From: CAZICM01 sp964537685
GTDB taxonomy: Bacteria > Myxococcota_A > Polyangia > Polyangiales > Polyangiaceae
Direction of reading: 5' to 3'
DNA length: 64,000 nucleotides
Assembly (NCBI GenBank): GCA_964537685.1
Contig: CAZICM010000011.1
Location: 124,001 to 188,000, forward strand
The notes beneath the pieces are model-generated. The model saw only the letters and a list, made by a program, of their open reading frames with translations, had not been told where the DNA came from and did no database searches. The translations under genes were made by a program, and so were the position numbers. Numbering within the stretch: position 1 is the first letter of the stretch; each line of letters starts with the position of its first letter. Below are positions 9,503 to 18,312 of the stretch, one piece after another.

Positions 9503-10329
9503 CAGGCGCCTCCTTGTTCCAGCGCCTCGTGAAGCGCAAGAACATGGCGCGCGAATTGGGGCTCGGCCCTTAGGCGGGCATTTCGTTCAGATTGAAAGTC
9601 AATTGAATGATCATGGACAATCCGGGCGGGCAGCGGAGAAAAAACCAGCACCCGCTGCGCCAAAAATACGGCCTCGGAAATGGAATGCGTTACAAATAAA
9701 ACCGTCATTTTGCGCTCTTCCCATAGCGCGAGCAGCTTTTCATCGAGGCGATTGCGCGTAAGCTCATCCAAGGCGCCAAAAGGCTCGTCCATGAGCAATA
9801 AGCTTGGATGCGTCACCAATGCGCGCGCAATGGATACCCGCATCCGCATTCCACCCGAAAGTTCCGCGGGCATTCGCGTTTCAGCATTGGATAGACCTAC
9901 ATCGGAAAGCGCTTCCCGCGCCCTCGCGCGCCGCTCTTTTCGATTGATTCCGGCGAGCTCCAAAGGCAGCGCGGCATTGTCGAGCACCGTGCGCCAAGGC
10001 AGGAGATGAGCGTCTTGAAAGACAAATGCAATCGATTTTTTTGTGTTTTTGATGGTGGTGGAAACGGCGCTTTCGCTGTCGACTCGAACAGAACCTTCGC
10101 TGGGCGCATCGAGACCTGCAATAAGCCTTAGAAGCGTGGATTTGCCGCATCCCGAGGGGCCGATAAAGGCCACAAATGAGCCGGCTTTTATTTCGCAATC
10201 CACGCCGCCGACGGCCAAAATCCCGCCTGGAAAGATGCGCCGCACACCCGCAAGCGAAATACCCACGCCATAAGCTTCACCGGGCGCGGCGGCGCTTTTG
10301 GGGTTCGCAGAAGGTTCGGCAAAATTCAC
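9502..10329 (-). CDS. ABC transporter ATP-binding protein (SsuB/TauB-type)
   Basis: 275 residues. Walker A GPSGCGKST, Q-loop in FVFQDAHLLPW, signature LSGGMRMR, Walker B LLLMDEPFGALDE and the switch histidine in FVTHSISEA are all present, so the subunit should be active. It is the first gene of the three-gene importer operon and overlaps the permease start by one base. About 30 residues precede the usual domain start; a later start is possible but no better ribosome site is obvious. The region 10330-10491 between this gene and the divergent lipoprotein gene must hold both promoters. Confidence 0.92.
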   Translation of the reverse strand: MNFAEPSANPKSAAAPGEAYGVGISLAGVRRIFPGGILAVGGVDCEIKAGSFVAFIGPSGCGKSTLLRLIAGLDAPSEGSVRVDSESAVSTTIKNTKKSIAFVFQDAHLLPWRTVLDNAALPLELAGINRKERRARAREALSDVGLSNAETRMPAELSGGMRMRVSIARALVTHPSLLLMDEPFGALDELTRNRLDEKLLALWEERKMTVLFVTHSISEAVFLAQRVLVFSPLPARIVHDHSIDFQSERNARLRAEPQFARHVLALHEALEQGGA

Positions 10330-10491
10330 GGCGCGCTTTTAACCCGGGCCGCGCGCAAAAGATAGATAGGAGCGCGTCCCTCTACAGCGGCACAGCATTT
10401 GCTGAATCGCTTTGCGCGGACGGCTCCAGCTTCAGGGACCGCCGATAAATTCAGGCGAAACTCGGTTCGCCAAACAAGAGCGAGATCCACA

Positions 10492-11205
10492 ATGAAACAA
10501 GATGTAACAAGATTTTTTTCGATGGTGGCCGTGGCGGTTGGATTAAGCGCATTGATGGCCTGCGCGGGCTCGGAAGCGGCTCCCGAAGGCGGAAAAAGCG
10601 CGGCTGCACAGCCTATGCACGGGGGACATGGGCATGGCCATCATGGTGAGAATGGCTGCGAAGGATGCAAAAAAGGCGACGGAAAAAGCTGCGCGGGCAT
10701 GCAAGGGCAGAAGGGCGAGGCCGGATGCGAAGAGTGCAAAAAGGCCAAACAGGGCGGTGAAGCAAAAGAATGCGCCTGTAAAGGCAAGGGCGGACATGGC
10801 CACGATGAGGCCCATCATGCGGATATGCAGGTGTTTCACTTCCTGCTCGACAATAGGGCGAAGATCGTTCGCAAGGTCAATAAAATATCCGATGGAGTGG
10901 AGACGGTGACAGAATCGGACGACCCGGCGATCGTGCAGAAGATTCGCGAGCATGTGCAAGCGATGCGCGGGCGCCTCGAACAGAAAAAGCCGATTCATAT
11001 GCGCGATCCTCTCTTTGCGGCGGTGTTTGAGCACGCCTCGGAAATTCAAATGAAGACCGAGGAAACGCCCAAAGGAATGAAAGTGACGGAGACCTCTTCC
11101 AATCCAAAAGTGGTGGCGCTCATTCAGGCTCACGCTGAAGTTGTAAACCTATTCGTTCAAAATGGCCGGGAAGAAATGCATAAAGATCATCAGGTCCCCC
11201 AATGA
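10492..11205 (+). CDS. Lipoprotein with His/Cys-rich metal-binding region
   Basis: 237 residues from the ATG at 10492; an in-frame upstream start at 10399 would put basic, signal-less residues in front and is rejected. The signal ends in ALMAC (Cys24). Residues 40-105 are rich in HGHGHH, CEGC, CKK and CACK clusters that should bind soft metals such as copper or zinc. The C-terminal 130 residues start MQVFHFLLDNRAKIVRKV and include HVQAMRGRLE and RDPLFAAVFEHA; this block resembles an uncharacterised conserved family with spaced histidines, but I cannot name it. Likely periplasmic or outer-membrane metal binding. It stands alone between the ABC operon (divergent) and the T6SS island. Confidence 0.75.
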   Translation: MKQDVTRFFSMVAVAVGLSALMACAGSEAAPEGGKSAAAQPMHGGHGHGHHGENGCEGCKKGDGKSCAGMQGQKGEAGCEECKKAKQGGEAKECACKGKGGHGHDEAHHADMQVFHFLLDNRAKIVRKVNKISDGVETVTESDDPAIVQKIREHVQAMRGRLEQKKPIHMRDPLFAAVFEHASEIQMKTEETPKGMKVTETSSNPKVVALIQAHAEVVNLFVQNGREEMHKDHQVPQ

Positions 11206-11392
11206 AACGCCTCTTCTCATAATGCGCCGCGTAAACGGACATATAAACTCGAGCATCAGTGAAGTAATGCAAAATCAATGAAATAGCATCGCGGCCAAAA
11301 AAAATAATTAAACAACGCACTTGCGGACGCTTAAAAATCCCATCTAACCTGCCAGCTCTCCGACCAATCGCCTGGGCACGCAGGAGTTAAGT

Positions 11393-13276
11393 ATGCCGAT
11401 TTTGGAGCTGTCATTTGCGTCGAAAGAAGACTCGCTCTCAGTAAGGCGCTTCTCGGTTCACGAGGGCTTGTCCACCATGTTTGAGGTCGCCCTCTGGGCG
11501 ATGTCGCCCTACGAAAATATCGATCTCGAAGCCATCGTGGGTAAACCGGCCGCGTTTAAGATCAACAGCGGTGTTCTGTACGCGCTCAGGCCAGCGCGCA
11601 TTTGGTCGGGCGTCTGCCGCCACATCGAGCAGGTACAGGCCGAGCCCACCGGTTTGTCCACCTATTATTTGCGTATCGTCCCGCAGCTTTGGCTGCTGAC
11701 GCACCGGAAAAACAATCGCGTCTTCCAGCATAAGAGCGCTCCGGAAATCGTCGATGCCATTTTGAACGAATGGGGTATCAAAGCGAAATGGAAGGCTGAC
11801 AAAGGCCAATATCCCAAACTCGAATACCGCACCCAATACGGGGAATCCGATTTCGATTTTATTTCCCGCACACTCGAAGAGTGGGGCATAAGTTATTATT
11901 TCGATGAGGACGAGGCCAAGCCCTCGGAGCTTATTTTTGCGGACAAACCTCAAAGCCGCAATGCAAGGCTCGGCGGTCCGATTATTTATACGGACAACCC
12001 CAATCAAGAGGCCGAAAAAGAATTTGTTTCGCGCGTGCGCCTCACCCATGTGGTGCGCCCGGGCAAAGTGACCATGCGCGATTACGATTTCCGAAGGAAG
12101 CCCGAATACGAGCTCTTTGGGAAGTCTCCCGCGGCCTCGGGGCCCGAAGAATTTTATGAGCAATACCATTATAGGCCGGGCGGTTTTTCGATTGAAACCG
12201 GCAAGGGCGGCGATACGCCGGTGGCCGACGATAAAGGCGTTTCGCGCCACGACGATAAAGCGGGCACCGATAGGGCGACCCGCGCCTCGGAAGCCGAGCG
12301 TTCGGGCAAGCGCAGCGTCACCTTCGATACCAATGTGCTGGATTTCTCCGCGGGCCTTATTTTCTCGATGAGCAATCATCCCCGCAGCGATTTGGTCGAG
12401 AAAAAACTATTGATTACGGAATTCTCCGTTGAAGGCTCGCCCACCGATCAGTGGACTATGTCGGGCCGGGCCGTCTTCGCCGACGAGCCTTACCGCGCGC
12501 CGATTAAAGGCGTAAAACCCATTGTGCGCGGCGTTCAGAGCGCCATTGTCGTCGGCTCGGCGGGCGAGGAAATTCATACGGACGAATACGGCCGTGTGAG
12601 GATCCAATTTCATTGGGATAGAGAAGGAAAGCGCGACGATAACAGCTCTTGCTGGGTTCGGGTAAGCCAAGGCTGGGCGGGAAGCGGTTTTGGGATGATC
12701 ACCATTCCCCGCGTTGGCCAGGAAGTGCTGGTCGGATTTTTCGAAGGCGATCCCGATCAACCCGTTATCATTGGCCGCGTATTTAATAATACCACGCGCG
12801 TGCCTTATAAACTTCCCGATCACAAGACCAAGAGCACCTGGAAGAGCGACTCGTCGCCCAATTCGGACGGATTTAATGAAATTATGTTCGAAGATGCCAA
12901 GGGCAAAGAGCTCGTCTATATGCAGGCCCAGCGCGACCTACAAAAATTGGTTAAAAATAATGAAACCGAGCGCACGGGCGTAAACAGGACGATCGTGGTG
13001 GGCGCCAATCGCTCGACCATTGTGGGCGCCAACGATATGACCATGGTTGGCCAGAAGCACCGGCTCACCATCGCGCAGCCCAAAGAGCCGCCGCCTTCGA
13101 TTCCTCCGACGACCTACGATATGTCGGACAAGAAAATATGCTATACAACCGGAGAGGCGAGCATAACGTTTGATGGTCCGAATATTACCTTGGAGGCCAA
13201 GGGAAATATCACCATCCGTTCGACCGGCGCCGATGTGATCATCCAGGGCGGGCCGAACGTGAAAATCAATTGTTAA
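11393..13276 (+). CDS. vgrG: T6SS spike protein VgrG (first copy)
   Basis: 627 residues. VgrG trimers form the puncturing tip of the type VI secretion tube and carry effectors. Residues about 1-350 form the gp27-like base, with the LTHVVRPGKVTMRDYDFRR segment; about 375-460 form the gp5-like OB fold with RVRIQFHWDREG, VSQGWAG and GQEVLVGFFEGDPDQPVIIG; beyond about 490 there is the beta-helical needle with repeated IVVGAN and TIVGAN units. No effector extension follows the needle. A good ribosome site (CAGGAG) precedes the ATG. It opens a run of same-strand genes to 21.1 kb. The 187 bp before it show no sigma-54 site I can recognise. Confidence 0.95.
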   Translation: MPILELSFASKEDSLSVRRFSVHEGLSTMFEVALWAMSPYENIDLEAIVGKPAAFKINSGVLYALRPARIWSGVCRHIEQVQAEPTGLSTYYLRIVPQLWLLTHRKNNRVFQHKSAPEIVDAILNEWGIKAKWKADKGQYPKLEYRTQYGESDFDFISRTLEEWGISYYFDEDEAKPSELIFADKPQSRNARLGGPIIYTDNPNQEAEKEFVSRVRLTHVVRPGKVTMRDYDFRRKPEYELFGKSPAASGPEEFYEQYHYRPGGFSIETGKGGDTPVADDKGVSRHDDKAGTDRATRASEAERSGKRSVTFDTNVLDFSAGLIFSMSNHPRSDLVEKKLLITEFSVEGSPTDQWTMSGRAVFADEPYRAPIKGVKPIVRGVQSAIVVGSAGEEIHTDEYGRVRIQFHWDREGKRDDNSSCWVRVSQGWAGSGFGMITIPRVGQEVLVGFFEGDPDQPVIIGRVFNNTTRVPYKLPDHKTKSTWKSDSSPNSDGFNEIMFEDAKGKELVYMQAQRDLQKLVKNNETERTGVNRTIVVGANRSTIVGANDMTMVGQKHRLTIAQPKEPPPSIPPTTYDMSDKKICYTTGEASITFDGPNITLEAKGNITIRSTGADVIIQGGPNVKINC

Positions 13277-13315
13277 TCAAGTATTTGCGATCGTATTGAT
13301 TCAGGGAGAATAGCC

Positions 13316-14335
13316 ATGTGCCTCGAAGCCGCGAGAAAAATGGATCCGTGTATGCACGGCGGCATGGTAAAAGACGGCTCGCCGGATACATTGATTGGCG
13401 GAATGGCGGCGGCGCGCTGGGGAGATGGGCATATTTGCCCCATTCATCCGCCGGGCCGCATTGTAAAGGCTTCCACGACGGTATTTATCAATAAAGTGGG
13501 CGCCGTCCGCAAGCTCGACACCATTGCGTGTGCGGTGCCCGCTACGCCCGCTCCGGGCGGCACAGCCCATAAAGTGGCTCTCCATCACAAAGAAAATCCC
13601 GATAACGAAGGGGATTACGAAAAGATATTTTACGCCGAGCATAAAGGTGAGGGCCAGATCAGCGATACCTCGGCCACCTTTAAACAAGAGGTGGGCGCGG
13701 GAATGGTCTCCATTGCCAAGCAAGGCGAGACGGCGAGCGGTATCGGCGGCCGAATCAAAATGGACGTCAATACGGCCAAAGCATCGGTGGAAGGCGGCGT
13801 TTCGCCCTTTGGAGGCGGCATTAAAGGCGAGGCAAAGGCGGTCCACACCAGCGTGGAGGGCAGTGTCTATAAAGGTCCTCCCGGCGATAATGGCAAAAAC
13901 CCTTATTTAGAAGTGGGCGGTTCGGGCGAGGTCTTTTCGGCCAGCGCGAGCGGCGATGTTTTATCGGGTTATGATGGGAAACGCATTGGTTTTGGCGCCA
14001 AAGGAGAGGCATCGGCGAAAGCGGTTTCGGGCGAGGTAAAGGGGCGTTCATCGATTCCCTTGGGATGGCTTGGATTAAAAGATTGGACGATTGATATTCA
14101 GGCGAAAGGCGGAGGCTCGGCGGGCAGCGCTGAAATAGGCGGCGGCGCAATGGCCTATTACGACACGGAAAAGAAAAGATTCTTCTTGGAAGGTGCAATA
14201 AAAATAGCGGCGTTATTGGGTTTTGAGCTTGGGATCGACATTAGTATTGGAAAGAAATTCGGAGCTCCCACGCCGCCCGCGCCCGCGCCTGATGCCGTGA
14301 AAATGGCGTGTACCACGGTATTTATTGGAGGATAG
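13316..14335 (+). CDS. PAAR-type spike tip with large glycine-rich insertion (putative T6SS effector)
   Basis: 339 residues. Residues about 9-74 carry two PAAR-like repeats (CMHGGMVKDGSPDTLIGG, then ASTTVFINKVGAVRKLDTIAC) with CxH-type residues for the zinc tip. What looks like the final PAAR strand, MACTTVFIGG, is found only at the very C terminus. Between them lie about 250 residues, glycine/alanine-rich and beta-prone (repeated GEAKA, GSGEV, GAKGEA patterns), with one hydrophobic stretch near residue 290. I infer a domain inserted in the last PAAR loop, which would display it at the spike tip; its activity is unknown. A strong GGGAGA site precedes the ATG. The DcrB-like gene starts one base after its stop. 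Confidence 0.8.
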   Translation: MCLEAARKMDPCMHGGMVKDGSPDTLIGGMAAARWGDGHICPIHPPGRIVKASTTVFINKVGAVRKLDTIACAVPATPAPGGTAHKVALHHKENPDNEGDYEKIFYAEHKGEGQISDTSATFKQEVGAGMVSIAKQGETASGIGGRIKMDVNTAKASVEGGVSPFGGGIKGEAKAVHTSVEGSVYKGPPGDNGKNPYLEVGGSGEVFSASASGDVLSGYDGKRIGFGAKGEASAKAVSGEVKGRSSIPLGWLGLKDWTIDIQAKGGGSAGSAEIGGGAMAYYDTEKKRFFLEGAIKIAALLGFELGIDISIGKKFGAPTPPAPAPDAVKMACTTVFIGG

Positions 14336-14336
14336 C

Positions 14337-15380
14337 GTGGCCGAATCTCTCCCGCAGCCGACGGCATTTGCAAAGCCAAAATTAGAAATTCAGCGCGATT
14401 TTATTTCAATCGAGCAAAAGCGCTGTAAAGACCCAATTTGGCATTTTAAAATGGGGGTTCCGCGCTCGTGTAAGCTCGGTCCCGATGGCGAAGAGCCGCC
14501 GGGCGAGGATTTTCCCCGCACGCTAGCCTTGTTTCACAGGGAAAATCCGCCCGCCGATATTGAAGTCATTGGCATTCAAGCCATTCGTGAGGTTGATCCG
14601 GCTGATTATTTGGATTGCCTTATGGAAGCCGAAGGCAAAGAAGTGCTTTCGCGCAAATCGGTGCCCATGCGCGCGGGCGTTATCGGGGATTGCGTGGCCA
14701 CATGGGAAGCGGATGGCCAGCGATTTTTGGGCCGCTTTTTCTGTACCAAATGGGGGCCGCGATTATTTTTAATTTGTTTTCGCACGCTCAAGGAGCATTA
14801 CGAGGCATTGGCGGACGATTTTTTCGTATCGCTTGCCACGTTTTCTGTATTGGATGACTCGCTCGGCCTCTTTTCCGAGAAGGTGCTGACGGTCGATAAT
14901 GCCATTCCCGTGCCTTGGCGTGTTCTTGTGCCCGATTCTTGGGTGATTCAATCCGAGCCGCCCGCGGGCGATAAAGTCGCGTCCTTTCAGGCGGCGCAAA
15001 CGCCCGTGGTGCCTAGCACAACCTTGGAAGTGCTTTATGGAAAACTTTCTTTTGCGGTTGTGGCGAGGAGCGAGGCGAAAAGCGGGCGCGCGGCGGCCAA
15101 TGCCTATTTAAGCGCGGTGCGCGATTTAGGCATTGAAATTGAAAACGACAATTTCGTGGAAGAACCCGCGGCCGAGCCTTTTGAACGGTCGTGGCTATTG
15201 GTTTCGCCGGTAAAAAAGGGCCAGAATCCGGGCGAAGTCCGCTGCCGCGTCTTAATGCATAAAAATGCATGGGTTATCGCCGGCGTTTTAGGCCCTATTC
15301 GCAAAGACAGCGCGCTTGCCTGGATGCAAAACAAGCGCGTGCTCGACATTGTAACGTCCACCCTAAAAATAAAATCCTAA
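14337..15380 (+). CDS. DcrB/DUF1795-like protein, possible T6SS adaptor or immunity protein
   Basis: 347 residues from a GTG at 14337, chosen over a TTG at 14325 because GGAGG lies 5 bases before the GTG. No signal peptide is evident. The chain seems to hold two similar alpha/beta halves (about 20-175 and 185-347), each ending in a strand-helix pattern like DcrB/PsbP-fold proteins; DUF1795 proteins of this fold (EagR/EagT) chaperone PAAR effectors in T6SS. The family call is by overall pattern, not a diagnostic motif. Its start lies one base after the PAAR gene stop, so it is probably dedicated to that protein as chaperone or immunity factor. Confidence 0.5.
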   Translation: MAESLPQPTAFAKPKLEIQRDFISIEQKRCKDPIWHFKMGVPRSCKLGPDGEEPPGEDFPRTLALFHRENPPADIEVIGIQAIREVDPADYLDCLMEAEGKEVLSRKSVPMRAGVIGDCVATWEADGQRFLGRFFCTKWGPRLFLICFRTLKEHYEALADDFFVSLATFSVLDDSLGLFSEKVLTVDNAIPVPWRVLVPDSWVIQSEPPAGDKVASFQAAQTPVVPSTTLEVLYGKLSFAVVARSEAKSGRAAANAYLSAVRDLGIEIENDNFVEEPAAEPFERSWLLVSPVKKGQNPGEVRCRVLMHKNAWVIAGVLGPIRKDSALAWMQNKRVLDIVTSTLKIKS

Positions 15381-15398
15381 TCGGCGGAGAATATCGAT

Positions 15399-17375
15399 AT
15401 GGCAATGCTCGAATTATCCTTTGAATCCGGTGAGAGCACGCTTTCGGTAAGGCGCTTTTCCGTCAAGGAACAAATATCCAATCCGTTCGAGGTGTATGTT
15501 GTGGCGATGTCGCCCAACGATGAGATCGATTTAGAATCCATCGTGGGCAAACAGGCTTCGTTTACGATGGTGGGCGGAATAAAGCCGCGCTCGTGGACGG
15601 GCATTTGCAGCCATGCGGGGCAGGTGCAGCCCGAGGATAAGGGCTTGTCGACCTATGAACTCGTGATTGTGCCTAAATTGTGGCTGCTTTCTCACCGCCG
15701 CGGCCACCGGATTTATCAGCACAAAACCATTCCAGATATTGTGGAGGCAATGCTATCGGAATGGAAAATTGAATTTGAAATGCGTGTGGATAAAGGCAGC
15801 TATCCAAAACAAGAGTACAAGCTGCAATACAATGAGACGGATTTCAATTTCATCGAGAGGCTGCTGGAGGAAGCGGGCATTACGTATTTCTTCGAGGATG
15901 GAGGCCCGGGGAAGACCAAATTGGTGTTTGCCGATAAGCCCCAGGCCGGAGAAGCAAGGCCGGGGCCGCCCATTGCGTTCGCGGATAATCCCAATGATGC
16001 CGCGCGTATGGAGTATTTAAATGTGGTGAATCTCGTGCACGGGGTGCGGCCGGGTAAAATTACCACGCGCGATTTCGATTTTAGAAGGCGTCCCGATTAT
16101 AAGCTGCTCGGCGAAGCGGAAAAGGCGCAGGCCCCTGAAAATCAACTGGAACATTATATTTATAATCACGGGCATTCGCTGGTGGAGCAAGAGGGAGGCG
16201 GAGGCGATACGCCTTTCGCGGATGCGAAGAGCAAGGCGCGCCACGACGATAAAGAAGCCAAGGCGCGCGCCGATCGGGCGCTCGAGGCGATGCGCGCCGA
16301 TAAACGCAGGGTCGTGTATGAGTCCAATACCTTGGATTTGGCCCCGGGTGTGCTGTTTTCAATGAATCATCCGAATGGCGCTTTAAGTCCATCGGAACGG
16401 CTGCTCGTGACTCAATGCTTGATTTATGGAACCCACGATAGCGAATGGGGCCTATCGGGCGAGGCTGTGTTCGCGAATCAGCCCTACCGTCCGGCGCTGG
16501 TGACGACCAAGCCGAAAATTGAAGGTCTTCAGAGCGCGATTGTGGTCGGGCCGCAGGGCGAGGAAATTCATACCGATGAATTTGGCCGGGTACGCGTTCG
16601 TTTTCATTGGGATAGGGAAGGGGAGTGGGACGATAACCGGACGTGCTGGCTCCGGGTGAGCCAAATTTGGGCCGGCGGAATGTTTGGCGGGATGCTGATT
16701 CCCCGTATCGGCCAGGAAGTTATTGTGGATTTCTTCGATGGAGATCCCGATCAGCCCATTATTATCGGGCGATTGTATAACAATACGACCGTGGTGCCTT
16801 ATCCATTGCCGAAATACAAGACGCGGAGCGCATGGAAGAGCGATTCTTCGCCCGGATCGGGCGGATATAATGAGATTATGTTTGAGGATGCGGCTGGACA
16901 GGAGCTTGTGTGGATGCAGGCTCAAAAGGATTTGTCCAAGCTGGTCAAGCGCAATGAATCGGAGCGCACGGGCGCCAACCGGTGGCGTGTCGTCGGAACC
17001 AATAAAACAGCGGTGATCGGCGCCAATGATACGACCGAAGTGGGCGTCAAATCGACCTTGGTGATGGCCGAAATGCAAGACCTGCAGATTCTAAAGCAGG
17101 GCACGCCCGAGCTGTCGCTGAAGAAAACCAAAGTGGAGATGAGCGATAAGAAGATATTGCTCACCACGGGCGACGCGACCATTCTTTTAGATGGTCCGGA
17201 TATTTTTATCGAAGCCAAGGATGCCATTGGCATTTTAGCCGAGGGTGAAGTGATTATTCAGGGCGGGCCAAATGTGTATTTGAATTGCGATTGTCCCGCG
17301 ATGCCAAAGGGCCAGGGCGTGTGCCTCTTGAATGCGGCGAGAACGGGTGCGGCCTTTGTGCAGGCGTCTCCCTAA
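15399..17375 (+). CDS. vgrG: T6SS spike protein VgrG (second copy)
   Basis: 658 residues, clearly paralogous to the first VgrG through most of its length (same MLELSFESGE/SLSVRRFSV opening, LVHGVRPGKITTRDFDFRR base segment, RVRVRFHWDREG OB fold, TAVIGAN needle repeats). It differs at the C terminus, where about 35 extra residues with four cysteines (NCDCPAMPKGQGVCLLNAA) follow the needle; this tail may dock a specific PAAR or effector. The genes directly downstream (DUF4123, small helper, lipase-like effector) are probably its cargo set, while the first VgrG would serve the PAAR gene. Confidence 0.95.
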   Translation: MAMLELSFESGESTLSVRRFSVKEQISNPFEVYVVAMSPNDEIDLESIVGKQASFTMVGGIKPRSWTGICSHAGQVQPEDKGLSTYELVIVPKLWLLSHRRGHRIYQHKTIPDIVEAMLSEWKIEFEMRVDKGSYPKQEYKLQYNETDFNFIERLLEEAGITYFFEDGGPGKTKLVFADKPQAGEARPGPPIAFADNPNDAARMEYLNVVNLVHGVRPGKITTRDFDFRRRPDYKLLGEAEKAQAPENQLEHYIYNHGHSLVEQEGGGGDTPFADAKSKARHDDKEAKARADRALEAMRADKRRVVYESNTLDLAPGVLFSMNHPNGALSPSERLLVTQCLIYGTHDSEWGLSGEAVFANQPYRPALVTTKPKIEGLQSAIVVGPQGEEIHTDEFGRVRVRFHWDREGEWDDNRTCWLRVSQIWAGGMFGGMLIPRIGQEVIVDFFDGDPDQPIIIGRLYNNTTVVPYPLPKYKTRSAWKSDSSPGSGGYNEIMFEDAAGQELVWMQAQKDLSKLVKRNESERTGANRWRVVGTNKTAVIGANDTTEVGVKSTLVMAEMQDLQILKQGTPELSLKKTKVEMSDKKILLTTGDATILLDGPDIFIEAKDAIGILAEGEVIIQGGPNVYLNCDCPAMPKGQGVCLLNAARTGAAFVQASP

Positions 17376-17405
17376 CCAAAGAATGCAGGTCTGGGCCTAA
17401 ACGCA

Positions 17406-17957
17406 ATGAAGCTTGTGGAACAAATTCTAACGGAATTAGAGCATGCGCCAAAGGATGGGCGGCTGTATTTGTACGCGCTTCTGGATGCCGCGCGTGAAAA
17501 TACCGTGCCCGCGATGCTCCGGAATATTCCCGAGCACAGCGAATGCCTCTACGAAGGCCAAAAGGCCCGCGAGCTTGCGCCGTTTGCTCCTTATTTGGTC
17601 GAAATGGAAGGCGATTCGCCATTTTTGAATGAATTGGCTTCGAAAGCGGTGGGCCGGGCCTATTGCGTCTTTCTTTCTTCGAAATTGCAATTCGATGAAA
17701 TGCGCCGCCATTTTAGGCATTTTTTAATGGTTCAAACCGAGGACGGGAAGGAAGTGTATTTTCGTTTTTATGATCCCCGGGTGCTGCGCGTCTTTTTGCC
17801 CAATTGTACGCCGGAGGAATTAAAAACGTTTATGGGGCCAATTCAATCATTTTGGGCGGAGGCGAAGGAGCCCGGAATGGTGTCGCGATTTTCAGTGAAG
17901 AGCGATGGGCTGTTAAACGAAGAGCGCTTTGAAAACCGGGTGGCGTCACATGTTTAA
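17406..17957 (+). CDS. DUF4123 T6SS effector chaperone
   Basis: 183 residues. DUF4123 proteins (Tec/VasW type) bind effectors and load them on VgrG. Visible family features are YALLDAA near the N terminus, APYLVEM in the middle, and the hallmark FRFYDPRVLRVFLP near residue 130, followed by a MGPIQSFW segment. No signal peptide, so cytosolic as expected. It starts about 30 bp after the second vgrG, and its end overlaps the next start by 8 bp, which fits coupled expression with the effector further down. Confidence 0.88.
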   Translation: MKLVEQILTELEHAPKDGRLYLYALLDAARENTVPAMLRNIPEHSECLYEGQKARELAPFAPYLVEMEGDSPFLNELASKAVGRAYCVFLSSKLQFDEMRRHFRHFLMVQTEDGKEVYFRFYDPRVLRVFLPNCTPEELKTFMGPIQSFWAEAKEPGMVSRFSVKSDGLLNEERFENRVASHV

Positions 17958-18309
17958 GATTCGCAAAGAGCAGATGGACGCGCAGCACAAAGCGGTGCGC
18001 GAGAGTTTTGAGGATAGGCTCATCGAGTTTTTATGCGGTGAGTTCCCTGAAGCGAAGGAAGCGCCTCCCGAGAAGCTTCGTTTGGCGGTGCGGGAGCAAA
18101 TTGATAATGCGCTGGGTTATGGGCTTTCGGAGGAGCGCTATGTCGCGGTGTATTTGGTGACCGCGTGGCTGCTCGGGCAGAAGTTCGACAAGGAGTTTCC
18201 GGCCGCGCAGGAGATTTTGACGTCGAAGATGCGTTCGTCCGCGATGAAAGCCGAGGATTTGCAGAAGCTGACGGAGCGCTTGTTTGTCGCGCTGGAAGAG
18301 GAGGGTTAG
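17950..18309 (+). CDS. Small T6SS-associated protein next to DUF4123
   Basis: 119 residues from the ATG at 17950; a TTG seven codons upstream would lengthen the overlap with the DUF4123 gene. Mostly helical, no signal. The middle part (DNALGYGLSEERYVAVYLVTA then WLLGQKFDKEFPAAQEIL) resembles a short conserved block I know beside DUF4123 genes in T6SS clusters, but the family has no known activity. Coupled to the chaperone by the 8-bp overlap and followed after 3 bp by the lipase-like effector gene. Probably part of effector loading. Confidence 0.65.
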   Translation: MFKIRKEQMDAQHKAVRESFEDRLIEFLCGEFPEAKEAPPEKLRLAVREQIDNALGYGLSEERYVAVYLVTAWLLGQKFDKEFPAAQEILTSKMRSSAMKAEDLQKLTERLFVALEEEG

Positions 18310-18312
18310 GCC

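Noticed and set aside
10330..10491. TPP riboswitch before the NMT1/THI5-like importer
   Set aside because: The conserved CTGAGA core is not present on the minus strand, so thiamine control is not supported.
11438..12379. A 313-residue minus-strand open frame
   Set aside because: Entirely antisense to the first vgrG, with no recognisable domain; an effect of base composition.
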